Assembly: GCA_018806985.1 (NCBI GenBank)
Contig: JADANN010000351.1
Coordinates: 372,001-436,000, forward strand
Source: Angiostrongylus vasorum
Taxonomy: Eukaryota; Nematoda; Chromadorea; Rhabditida; Metastrongylidae
Length of the DNA stretch: 64,000 nt
Direction of reading: 5' to 3'
Shown here: positions 35,671 through 49,700 of the stretch, piece after piece
How positions within the stretch are numbered: the stretch's first letter is position 1
Layout of the letters: each line of letters starts with the position of its first letter
Made by a program: the position numbers and the translations under genes
The notes under the pieces: model-generated
Told to the model about the DNA's origin: nothing
Database searches by the model: none
What the model saw: only the letters and a program-made list of their open reading frames with translations

Positions 35671-38600
35671 CTAAAAGATTAAATTCTAGAAATTCTTGCG
35701 ACTCCTTACAAATTCATAATCAGAAAACAAGCACTTCTGAAGAAATCAATACAAAAAAAGTCTCGATTCCATACTATGCTCTAACAAACCTACTCGTCAA
35801 ATCTTTGTCAAAATTGTATCACGGACAGCATAACAACAAGAAATATGAAATCAGGTATGCGTTGATGAAACCATGAAGACGAAACTGATTCTAGGTCGGC
35901 GCATAAAAACCATAAACCCCCCCCGCCAAAAAAAAACCACCCAGCATAGCGAAGGAAAGCCAAATATCGAACATGTCTTAGTTTCATATCGCTCTTTGGG
36001 CTAACCAAGCACCTAGCCCTAAGAAGTAAGAGAACTGGTACCAGCGTTATCCGGGAGGGTACAAAAGGTGATCGCCAAAGGTGGTTATAGATGACGGATT
36101 TGCATTTCATCCTCTAAGATGCTATGAATGCAGTCGATGGCATGACGCATCTCTCAAGGATTGGTTAATGCTGAACGATTTATCCCTCATGTTAGCAAAA
36201 GCTAACCTATCTATAACAGAAAAACGCAACGAAATTTGTTTTCGTAAAGAAGTTCTCAATTGGAGTTCAGTAAAAGGAAAAAAGTATAAATCCATAAAAA
36301 CCAATCGATGTCGAACTGAACTAAAAAATTCAAGATGAAAACAAGCACCAAATTTCACGATAATTATGAGCGCTTAAGCAATTATTCTGAATGGCAGGTT
36401 GCCCGTGAAAATTTCACGAGACAATAAGCTTGTATCTAATCGGTACTTATGGTGACAGACATTTGATGGACAAGTCACAAGCGTTTTATCGCTCGCACAG
36501 GAACGTGCTGCTAAGTGACTGACCTCGAGAGAACTGGGATTTCGAATTCAGATCTTACGATATGATAAAACCAGCACGATGTGGCTGAGAGAGAGGGTAT
36601 TACACAACACCACACTATGGCAACAAGACGAGTGGATCATAAGTAGTCATGACTCATCCATTGTAACGTATCATGTGTTAACACCTTTAGCATTGAACTA
36701 CTTAAATGATCGTTGACAATTTTTTTCATTCATACGTGTCACGGGAGCGTGTAGGGCAGTAGTCGAAGGCACCATACAATACATGCAAAACACATGGGAT
36801 CGATCCCCGAGCCCAGAGCTCACCAAGCCTTCCACCTTTCCGGGGTCGGCAAATTAGTACCAGACTTGTCTGCAAGGATAGCATCACTGGCTCGATATAT
36901 CGGTAGAACACCGCAGTCATTGTAAAGGTCAGATATGCATTCAACCACCTCGAAACGATACTTAATGAAGTCGAATGGATGGCGCACCCCTCAGGGATAG
37001 ATCAACGCCTAGAGCTTTACCCTTTTTTATTATCAACACACATCAAAATCTGAAATGCGTATGCAGAGGATGATGAGCACAAGACTCGTTCAAAAAAAAA
37101 AAAATTCTCAACAGCAATTCATTCATTTCTTCGATGAAAATGTTTATTAAACAGAAAACTTACGTGGTCCCTATCCCGCATAATATTTGCAAGAACGGCC
37201 CCACCTATGAAAACCATATGCTTTCTAAATGGTGTCGCCTCTATACGCACCTTGAACTTCTGAAACAAGCAATCTACTAATAATGGCAAACTTCCAGAAA
37301 ACAATATCTCAAATTTTGCACATGAAAACCTTAAAATCACTACGTTAACGTCAACTAAAAAGTGATGCGTTACCAAATGCTTATACTGTATTTAGATTCA
37401 TTTAAATAATTAAGACTGTCAACAGCATAGCTCTCTGGTGGAAAGTCTTCAGCTAGGAAAGAAATCTATTGAGCAAAAAATACAAAAAAATAAAAAAAGA
37501 AAAAATAAAAAATGAGAAGTGTAATCCACCTAATATGTAAAAATGTTTTTCACTTAGATCTTTTTAAACTTCCATTTTGCCCATAAAATCCTGATTACAT
37601 AGAGATGTTTACTTTTTTATAAATCTTTCCTAGGTCAAAAATTAATTCCGTTTTCTGTTTCATCTCAAACGACCACCTTGGGACGCGTCACTCAACCATA
37701 ACCAACGACAGGTGACGCGGCTGTCTGTTTAACTATGCAAATTTGAAACTGCTGCTGTACAATATGTCACGAAAAAAACACAAGAGGACGATTTCACGCG
37801 AAGACAACGACAATGCAATAGCATGGAGCGTGACGCAAGCAAACAAAAAGACACATGGACAAAACAATGACTCGCCCAGACCACACATATTTTCTTCTTT
37901 GTGAAACATCGTAGGGATAGAATAATATCAAGGAGAAGATTTAAACTATACAGTGGTAAAATCCAAGGTAGCAGTGAGGATGCACAGGACTGAGGGAGTA
38001 AACGTAACATTCATAACAGTGAACCATAGTAAACATGATAACTAATATGCTAGCCTCCTTCTACCTCATTTCAAAATAAAAGACGTTTCTTCAGTACAAA
38101 CTGACCCACATATATTTTTCCACGGCATGTGGACAGCAGTGGTTAGAAATACCTTGCAAAAATCAAGTGGTCGTCCATTCTAACCCACCCCGGGAAATTG
38201 ATTATGTCCTACATCCCTGCAACGTTTCGGTGTCATTCTCATTTGAGAGGAGCAAACACTAATTTAAAGGATAGGTAGGCGTTCATCGTTGATCCCCCAC
38301 ACATTCATCTGAAAAGTGAATAAATGACTAATTGGTACATGCAATAACTTACGGTGGCCTACCACCGTAAGTTATTGCATGTACCAATTAGTCATTTATT
38401 CACTTTTCAGATGAATGTGTGGGGGATCAACGATGAACGCTTTATCCTTTCTATTTTTCACACCTTGCGTCGCTGTCAAGATTAATAACAATAATTACTG
38501 TCCCTCATGAAAGACAAATATTAGTACATTAGCAAGTTTTAAAAAAGTGCAACATCTCACCTGAAACAGGTCCGTATCTCCTTTCAAAACACGATCAAGA

Positions 38601-39039
38601 TATAACTGCTTCATTTCTTTCTCGAGTCTACTTGGCAAACCTGGATACATTGTTGAACCACCAGACAAAACAATATGCTTGTAGAAATCAAGACGGGTGT
38701 CTAAATAATCGTGAGATGTACTAGAGACGTTCCAATGAGTGCAAAGCAGTTGAGACGAAAGCGCCAAAGAAATAATTTCCACGTCAGGACAAGCCACTTA
38801 TATAGAACACCAACTGTAAAATAACATATAGAATCAAAATCTTACCGATGCTGCTAGATTGTATGCATCCGAACAGTAGTTCAGAGAGTCCGCGCTGCTC
38901 AATATCAATTAGATGTGGCTGGAACAATACTTCTGGAGCCTCGAATCTTTCTCCTCCAAGTCGAATGGTCCTGCCATCGGGTAACTAGAATGGATGGGAG
39001 CTGGGATAAAGATAAAAGATGTGAATCCCCACTATGTAA

Positions 39040-39080
<41 letters not shown>

Positions 39081-42000
39081 AAAGTGCTACACAGCACCTC
39101 CTCAGGTAACAAATACAGGGTTAACACAAAAGTCACCTCATGCATCGATACCAGTGCAAGTCCTTCCTGAGTTTAACTCATCGGAAAGATTTCATTTCCT
39201 ACTTTTTATATTCAATACCTTATCCAACACATTATTTGTCAGAGGCGTCCCGTGAAATGTTATTCACTACAGTTAATAATTTGCAAAAAGTAGTTTTTCG
39301 CACGAATTTTTCAATGCACACGGTGGAAATGAGGAAAGTAGTAGTCGTATAGGTGTAAAACAAACGCCAAAGTCTAGCGTATAGATGTCCCAAGAAGCAA
39401 GAATTGGCTGGACGCTTTTGCTGCACTGGAATAATTTATTCCACTAGACTAATTTATTCCCACTCTATGTGCAAAAACACGTTCATGTGCCTACGTGCAC
39501 ACGCATTGTAGCCTGCAAGATGATTCGGTCAAAACCCTGCAAGCAAATGATACTGAAGAATATGGAAGGTTGCCCAGGCCAACACCAACAAAAAGGTCCT
39601 ACATTATTTCGGCAGAATAAACTAACCGTAGTTACAAACCAAAGAGCAAAGTTTGGAGAGCTACCACTGGAAAAATTTTTACCAAAGATGCTAAACGTAA
39701 ACAAACACTCAAGAGAAATGCGATACTCTTCGTACCTTACGGAGCAGCACACTATGGAAAACTCTGAGGCACAAGAGGGATAAGTAGACATTTTATTGCT
39801 GTTTGCTATAATAGCCTGATTGTTATTCCGAAAATAAGAAATCCGGTGACGATGGCGTTCTTGTCGACATGAGAGTAGTCATGGACACAGACTTCTCTGA
39901 ACCCAATCCTTAACAACCAAAATTGGACATTTAGGGTTGAAGAGATAGGAACCAATAACGAGTTTTAATAATCTCCGTTATTTACACTCCATTCCCCCTA
40001 TCGAGCTAATATGTAGACAAGGTCGAAACGTTCTACATCAACTTAGAAAACGACACAAAGAAGGCCAGATCTCCTTTACGGCCATCACTAGTGACATTAA
40101 TGCTGAGAATGCACTAAGAAGGTCGTCTGAAGAAGTACACACGGACGTTGACGCATTAGAATGGAGAATAGCATGACGAAATAAACCACATCACTGAAAA
40201 ACTGCAGATTTTGCCTACTTAATATTACTGCTGTCCCAAAAATTTACACATGACGGGACCACCGCCTCACACGTGTATGATTCCTTCTCTCGAAGGAAAG
40301 CGAAGATGCTGCAAAGCTAAAGAAGCGATATCCCAAAACCACTACGAATTTCGGTTACTCCAAACGGTTCTTGAGAAAACGTTGCCATCGACACTGACGA
40401 AGAATGTTACAGGCTTATTCAATACCTTCACGTCAGTGCTAAAAATGTTCCGAGAGCTCGCAAGTCACCAGGATAGCTCTCCCTTCAGTTGTATCCGAGT
40501 TAACAAGTCAGTGTAGAATCTCAGAAGCCTAGGCCTACAGAAAGGCGATAATGTATCCTAAGAGAAAGGCTGCAGTATTATCCAAAGCTGCAGAAGTTGG
40601 GAAGGGCATCTGCAACTCACGGTGAAATTTCGTCATTTACGAGATTACAGTGGTCGCTCTTCGTCGAAATCGCTGCTTTCGCAGATAGAATGAAGAAAGT
40701 GACCTACGATTTCTATTCTAATCTTCTTAACAGCCACATCCTCCTGCCTCCATATGTAGACAAATATGATGAACAAGTCGTCCCAGCAGCTTTATTTACC
40801 AAAATCCGACGTGCCATTTCGTCGGTGAAGAGCCGTGCAACGTCTGATCCGTATAGCATTAGACTTGATCTAAACAACCCACCACCTACTCCACATCAAT
40901 ATTGTGGATCGTACTTTCACACAACACCCATCAGAATGGAAGTCCTTAACACAAACAAGATTCTAGTTGTTGTACAAGAAGGAAGAACTCATCTAACCTT
41001 CTAAAAAACTGTTCATTCGAGTTACCATAAAAATGACTGACAAAACATTGGACGAAAGACAGCTATGGAAATGGGTATGGTAACAAAACTCAGCAAGATA
41101 CCGCAAGACTACTATGAACCATCTCTTTCTCTTCGATCGACTTGAGAAAGCATCGCACCATAGTAAATAAAGTCCCAGCATGAGTTATATAACAACTTTA
41201 CAGCAAGAACATCGTCACTCTACAACGACAATAACAAGGACATGCACAGGAGTTCGACAGGATCATAACATGTTACCAGAATGTTTACACCCATCAACGT
41301 TGTGGGAAAAAAAGGAATAGGATAATATATGAGTGAAAATACGACAGCAGATGGTCGGCAATTATATCACCTTCGCTTGTCCGATGGTATCATTCTTATA
41401 CTATTAAGTATGGGGCATTCGGAACAAAGGCTAGCCAATTTAGACATCTGTGGAAACAGTGGTTTTTGGATTAATGAGAAGAAAATGATGCTCGCGAAGA
41501 ACAGATTTGTTTCTAAAGCCCTTTTCTCGCTCAATATAATGAACACTTCAGAATTATACAGGGGATATGTACCTCCCCACGGATCTCCCTCACATGAGGG
41601 GATCTCGAGCCGGATAGTCGCGAGGCTACGTGGCGCGTCCCCAAGTGGCAGATAGGGGGTTAATCGCGGCGGATAGGAGATTTATCGCGGAAAAAAAGCG
41701 ACTTTTGCTTCCCTGAGACGCAGGTGGATCCAGGGGATGGACTATCTGTTTCTACTGCGCCGATTTGGCACATACTTTCTGTATTTACTAGGCGTATAGA
41801 TGCATGCGTGTGTGGGTGCGTTCTCACTTGTGCGGATTGTATTCTACGAGTCAATTCGGCCAAAAGCCTGCAATCAAGTGACAAGCTATCCCTGAGTATA
41901 CCCAGCCCTCACGTTCAGAGCACAGCAAGCTATGGGTGGGTATCAAAATGCTAAACACAGTAAAAGCGGGCCTCATTCCCCTGATCCCGAAAGAGCCCCC

Positions 42001-45000
42001 AATTCGGCAGCGCTGAGTAGGACTAGTACGGAGAGGCTGCCAAAATCTCAGGGCCAACGGAAGCTGCCTGGATCACGAAGAACTATGGTGACGATCTGCA
42101 CCTACAATGCAAGTACGCTCGCATCCGAGTCCTCCATAGAAGACTTCCTTCATGCAAGCAAAAAAAGATAAGGTACGACGTCATCGGCCCGGCCGAGACA
42201 AGTCTACGCCACCCATCCAACGCCGTCTCTGACACCGGAGAAGAACTACTCCTCGGAACACGCGACAGTAGAGGAGTCGGCGGCGTCGGCGTTCTCATCA
42301 ACACGAGTTTGTCCATGAACATCGATTCATTCGAACAGCTTACAACCCGAATCGGACGTTTACGATTAAACAGAGGTGGATCAATACCGGCTTTAAAAAT
42401 CTTCGTCGTTTACGCGCCAACATCAAACTACGACGAAGAAGTCGAAGCGTTCTACATGGACTTGGAGAAGTTCTACAGAGAAAACCATACATTCTTCAAG
42501 GTCATCACAGGAGATTTCAATGCCAAGACTGGACCAAGGAGAACGTCTCAAGAACGTCACATTGGGAGCCATGGACTAGAATGGAACGAACAGGGTGGGC
42601 GGGCTATCCGAGTTTATCATGACGACCAAGACCATCCATGGTAACTTGCAATTCCAGAAGCACCACCCTCAACGCTGGACGTGGGAGTCTCCCAGTGGAG
42701 AGTACCATAACGAAATAGACCACATCATAGTAAATAGAAGGCTTTGCCTAGCCGACGTCGCTGTTGTCCCAAAATCCTACACGGGATCATAGTACCGTCC
42801 CCTTCGTGCAAGATTCCATTTCTCGCGGAAAAGAGAAAAAGCCGCCAAATTCAAAAAACCGAAGTCTTAGAACCACAGTAAACTGGAACTTATTCAATTC
42901 ATTAGTCGGCTGTTGGGAAGATGCCGTTGTCGATAACATCGACGAGCAATACGATGGGCTCATTCAACATCTTCACGTCAGCGCTATGAAAGCTGAGAGT
43001 TCGAAAGTCACCAAGAGACGTCTGTCTCCAGAAAAACTCGAGCTGATACGCTAGCGTGGAATCGCACGAGCTACAGGCAACCGTAAACTAACGTCCGAAC
43101 TTGCAAAACAACGCAGACAGATGATAAAAGAAGATCTTAAAGAGAGAAGAGAAGCAGTAATGGTCGAAGCTGCAGAGGCTGGGAAAAGCATTCGCAAAGC
43201 ACACCGAAGCTTCGCCAATTGCAAGACCAAGATGGTTGCACTCCGACGCCCAGACGGAACACTAACAGAGTCCAGAACGGCAATGGAGAAAATCATTAAC
43301 GAATACTACTCAGATCTCTTAGATAGCCACGTCCACCTCCCGTCATATGAAATAAAGGAGGATGGATATGTTGTACCACCGGTTCTCTCTTCCGAAATCC
43401 GACATGCCATTTAGTGAGTGAAAAATCGAACAGCACCAGGTCCAGACAGGATAAAATCAGAACACCTGAAGAACCTTGCGCCAGTCCTCGTAAGCACACT
43501 GGCTCGGCTCCTCACACGTTAGTTGTCTGAAAAAAAGGTCCTTACTCAGTGGAAGACCAATAAGACCGTGTTATTGTTCAACAAGGGTGCTACACGATAT
43601 CGGCAACTATCGCCCAATCTGCCTGCTGTCTGTCGTCTACAAACTTTTCACTCAAGTCATCCTAAACAGGATTCACAGAACACTAGCTGAAGGACAGCCA
43701 TTTGAGTAAGCAGGGTTTCGAAAAGGATTTAGTACGATGGACCACATCCACACTAGAACAAAGCTCACTGAAGTATCGCGAGAGTACAAAAGACCGCTCT
43801 GTCTCACTTTCATCGATTTAAAGAAGGCCTTTGATTCAACTGAGACAGAAGCAATCGTGGAAGCCCTTGATAGTCAAGAAGTCTCTACTCAATACATAAA
43901 GATTCTTCGTGAGCTGTACAAGAATTTCACAACTAAGATGTCACCATTCTACAACGATATTAACGTTGACGTCAAAAGAGGAGTTAGGCAAGGAGATACC
44001 ATGTCGCCAAAATTATTTACCGCCACACCCCATGTCATGCGAACATTAGAATAGGATAATATGGGAGTGAAAATCGATGGTCGGCATTTACACCATCTTC
44101 GCTTTGCTGATGACATCGTCCCTATAACACCAAACATTAGCCAAGCGGAACGAATGCTTACCGACTTTGATAAAGCCTGTGGAAAGATTGGTCGTCAACT
44201 AAACCTCACAAAAACGATGTCCATGAAAAACGGATTGGTTTCATATGCCCCATTCACGCTCGACGGAACGAATATCTCCGAATGTTCCTGTTATGTCTAT
44301 CTAGGTCAGGAAATCAACATGTTGAACGACTTAGCTTCAGAGTTGAGCAGAAGGAAACCAGCGGCTTGGGGAGCTTTCAAAAGCATCGAGGATATAGTGA
44401 AGAGGAAAAAGAACACCCGACTCCATGCCCACCTTTTCGACCCAACGGTACTTCCTGCCCTAACGTATGCGTCAGAAACCTGGTCGATGCATAAGCAGGA
44501 TGAAACGTCACTCAGTGTTATCGAACGCGCAGTCGATAGGACGATGGTAGGAGTGCCCAGTTTCACACAAGTAAGGGATGGGATCCGAAGGACCGACCTG
44601 CGTCAACGATCAAAAATCAGAGATGCCGCTCTGTGCGCCAAACAGTCGAAGATAAGGTGGGCTGGACACGTAATGCTCGTTAGTGACTGGATTCCTCGGG
44701 ATGTCAAACGTAATACATGAAGAAGAACACCGACCCGATGGTCAGAGTTCTTCACGAAGAACCTAGAAGAAAGATATGATGCTCGACGAGTCCCTAGAGC
44801 GAGCAGAAGCCCACTGGGCTACTCTTGCACGCGACAGAGAAAAAAGGAAGATTTACTGGCGCTCGCTCGAGTCCCTCGACTATCAACGGGACTACAGGTG
44901 ATACAGGTAATGTACCTCCACCGAGAAGTCAACTCATGATGAACGACTCAGTTCCAAAACTGAGCAGCAGCAAACGAGCGCCTTGGGAGCACTCAAGACG

Positions 45001-46678
45001 GCAAAAGATGTGGTGAAAAACACTCGTACACGTATTTTCAACTCTACAATTCCTTGTGGCTTAACACATAACGGATGGGCAGCATTTAGCGGCCATGACG
45101 CTTGAGACAATACCTAATTTTCAGTCATTACGGACTTACTGGTACTTTAGGAATAAATTTTTTTTTCTTTTTTTTAAAGTTTAACAATAAAAGATGATTT
45201 TTCCATTGCTAGAGGACTCGAGGGGTTGTGAACATGATAGGATTGTAGAGGGATACTTTGTTCTATCGCTCTATGGGTGCACATGGTACATAAAACAACT
45301 ACTTACTAAATATTAATGTGGTCCGCCACACAAATACATTGCTGTAAACAATAGGAAGTCTTTTGCAACTTATGCTAGGTCTATTTCGAAAATTTTCATA
45401 CTCACACATTACACAGAATAAGCATGATTCATCAACATTGACAAGAGATAAAGTACCAATCAACTTCCAGTCAAATCATCGGTCAATGAACTCGTTATGT
45501 GCGATAAGGTAAACTATCAGAAAGAGAATGAACTATACAGAGTTCACATAGGCCGGTAGTGGCACCACAATGGACACTTACGTCAATGCCACCCGTTATG
45601 TGTTAACGCATGCGTGGGAAACCTTGCTGCTTCGTGAGCAAGATGAAAGATTACCCAGTTTTATTCAACGTGTAGTTAAAGGAGCTATGCCTGGAATACC
45701 CTGTACCACACAACTAAAAGAAAGATCTCAAACTTCATCCCGATGGTCATAGTGCTCTAACAGAACAGATTTCAAAAAAATATGATGTTCAATGAGTCTC
45801 TATGGCGAATACAACCCACTGTGGTATTCCTGCCACAGGCAGAAAAGAATGGAGACCTTTCCTTCGACAGCTAGAATTACTTAATGATCAACGATGGATA
45901 AGGTGATAGATGTGTTAGAGGTCAAAGGTGGAGATGAAGACTTAGGCAACGAAGTAATAGTGCATTATTAGGTACTCCCATTATCTCAGAAAATTTAAAA
46001 CAACAGAACGGAGTAAGAAAAGGAATTAGAAATGAAACGAAGAGGACAATAAAAAAAATGGTCTGGGTAAAAACCATGGAAATTCGCTGGCATATAAGAA
46101 AATCCACTATGAAAAGACTCTAAAAAGCCATCTTCAGACCACTTTTTAGCACATTTAGAAAATATGATGAGAAGCTTTTTTTTCCATGGAAACACAGCGA
46201 ACCACTTTAAAAAATACACTCATACTTGGAAGTGAATTCTGAGTGAAGAAATTTATATGAATGAGCCATTTGTTGCGCACAACACGTCGCTATCTGTGAA
46301 AAAAAATACGCAAATTAATATATATGCATATATGCATGTATATATGTGTATTTATATACACATACATACACATGTATGTATACGTATATAAAGGATAAAG
46401 AATAAAGCTTTCAGCGTTGATCAATCCATGAAGGCATGTGCCATTCATACGACTTCACAAGCATCGCTTGGAGCTGATTGAATTCATATCCGACCTTTAC
46501 AATGACTCGCGGTGACCTACACGATGTATCGAGCATGTGCTGCCATCCTCCCAGACAAGTCTGGTACCAATTTGCCGACCCCGGAAGGATGGAAGGCTTG
46601 GTGAGCCATGGACGTGGTGATCGACTTTGCGTGTTCTGCAGCGCGTTTCCGAACACTACGCCACATGCGCCCACGTAC

Positions 46679-46721
<43 letters not shown>

Positions 46722-49700
46722 AGACACTGACAAGAAACCAATGAAATCAACTCATAGACAGAATAGGCAGCAATAAACAGAAAATCGAAAACAAAACAAT
46801 ACCGTGTATATCTCCGAAAGAACCGTTGTTTCCAGTGCCAACTTTTGTTCCTGCTCAACATCATACGCAACATAACACAATTTTTCCTTCATCAACCGAA
46901 CTGTTTCGAAATCAGCGGAATGGTTGAAATTATATCCACGAAGCAATAATAACTAAAGCAAAGCCAGCTGCATTGATAGAGTAGAAGAAACTCAATGTAT
47001 AGAAAAGAGGCTTTTCAAACCTTAATCAAATATCGGGTGACGTCTCTCCCCGCAATATCAAGTCGTCGAGTAAGATGACTTAATGCGTAGCCCTGGTACA
47101 CAGGACAGATATGTGTTACACCGTCACCAGAATCCACAACCACTCCTGTTACAAGACCTTGGGCACACAGCGTCAATACGGCCTTTATAGTATTAGATTG
47201 GAAAAGTGACAAACAAGTAAATTTTTTTACATCGAAAAGTCGATGTTTGTCAACGGTAGTAAATAGGAATACAAATGCACTGGGAATGTAAAACACTACC
47301 TGCACTGAGACGTGAAGTGAGTTGAAGCCGTACTGCTCAAACATCACTTGGAATAGACGTTCGCGATTACTACTAGGGTTTAAAGGTGGCTCAGTTAAAA
47401 GTAGCTTGCAGTCCTAGAAGGAAATGATTTGGACGATTAAGCAGAACTGTAGGAAACAAGGGGGAGCGTATAGCGCAATAGTCAGAGGTGCCATGCAAAG
47501 TACACACGTAGTCGTTTATCAGTTCTCGAGTCCTGGGTCTACCAATCCCAGGGTTAGCGAATTCGTGCCAGGCACAATATCCGGGGATAAAAACACGAAC
47601 TTCATTTGTAGCTAGGCGAGTTCACAACAACTTCTATTACGCTCCATATAATCAAATGCAAGGCGCATTCCTCAGGCAGTGATCCACTTCGGACGCTTCA
47701 TGCCTTTTTCCTTTAGTAGGAAACAAAGGAAAAAAAAAATGAAAGAACCAGCCTCAACACTGTTGTTATTACTACTTCTTTTGGGCATTACATTAACTTC
47801 AAACAAGTTTTCAAAGTGAGTCCACCTGCTTGGATTGATAAGCTAACACAAAGTTGATACAGATATTTATTCGGCTAACGTTTCGTCTTCGTTTTCACCA
47901 GGGCCGATGAAGATATCAACCTCGTATTATCTTAATAATCCAAGAATATACTGATTATTACGACCGAGGTTAAATGATTGTCGGTTTGAAAAATACTGTT
48001 TTGAGTCTACCTTCCTAAGCTTCATTTTACTAGATGAACACTCAATATGGGCTGAAACAATAGGGTAGGAGATTTTACAGATTACAGTAAGATTTTACCT
48101 ATGTTTTTTGTCAAATAATCTCCCACAATAGACTATGCGTGAAGGATGTTTGTCTTAACAAAGAGGTTATTTAAAACACCGCTTTCGAAAAACAGTGAAT
48201 AATCATGAGTAGCTGTTGCTTCAATGATTGTTATAACCTTCGTAACTTACATAGGTACAGTTTATATGTAGTTAAAGAATGTCCACCATTGGTGACGTTT
48301 GTGATTTCTACAATCCCTAAGCATGCCACACACCTACATAAACACTATTCACATCTAAACATGCATACATGAACACATTCGCTAGCTCATCTTGTTGTCA
48401 CCTCAACAGAACCTTTTTTTACTTTACATGACCCGTCATGACATCTACTGCACGGATCCCAGTACTTCTTGCATTCAATTCGTTTTCCTGGAATTTATCG
48501 CCCACAATGGTCCTTGGTCATTTTGCGCGTTGCTTCCGTTGTTGAGTATTTCGTCTTTATGGATGTCGTAGAATGCTGGTCGAACCAATTCTCTTTGCAA
48601 TCTTGGAGTTAGTCTATCTACGGCGTTCCGTGGATTGGGCGATATAGTTGGGCGAGAATCCAACCAGCGCCTTTGCTTCGTGATCGATGGCATCACTGAC
48701 CACTGCGCCATCCTGCCACTTCAACAGAAATAACGATGAATGATTTCATTCTGTTGTCATTCCAACAGAGATCGGAATGAAAAAGACTTCAAGATGCACT
48801 AACAGCAAAGCCATTGTAATGTCTTCGACTAAACAGACAATTTTGGAATGGCAACAACTTCAGTGACAGGAACTTTATATATCAGCACATACAACATTTA
48901 TTTACTTACTTGGATACTTGGACAGCTCATTCTCACTGGCTGTGGGGGCCTCAGTACACTCTCCACTTTTCGGAGCCTTGCTGCTTTAACCACTGTATTT
49001 CTTCAGAGTCTTGAGGTCAACCTGCCCAAAGTTGGCCCCAGGTTGCCTTCACCACCACAGGCAGTCGCCGGCCTTTGTGTATCAGAGGGAGATTTGCCAC
49101 CATGCGACTAGTTTGGTACCAGGACGGTGGTGATTGTTTAGTTTTAGTTGGGCTTCCTGATGAAAACGCAGGACTCCTTCTGAACCTGGGAGGCAGGCAT
49201 TATCGGAGTGACGACTCCCCTCTGTGTACATCGCAGTTCGACACCCAGGAACACCTCCCAACCACTATGAGACGGCAAACTGTTGGATTGCATACAACAT
49301 TTAATGAATTCAAATAAACTTTCCTTACGAAAACTAAAAACTCACAAATGAAGAGCAACAAAATACTACAAATGAGTGAAATTAGAATGTGGAAATTCTA
49401 AACAGCTGACCTTTGGATCGATGTCTAGTTTATCAGGTCCAAAAGTATAGTCCCATACATGACCCATTTCCTCCCAATTACGCACTATGCCGTTTTCCAT
49501 AGGATAAGATATATCAAGCATCTGACGAAGTTGCGAACATTCTTCACCCACCATGAGGTCCTATGCAGAAAAAAAGAGACATGTAAAAATTACTAACTGT
49601 TAGACAACAATATACTTCAAAAACTGCGTTTACATCCATGCATTCAAGATTCACCGACCTTTATTTCAATGTTCCCGACTTTCTGAGAAGAACGTACAAG

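Noticed and set aside
44900..44921. RTE-A as the LINE partner of SINE family A (shared GATCAACG near both 3' ends)
   Set aside because: Only about eight bases match and the terminal repeats differ (AGGTGAT against TTTATCC), so chance is likely.
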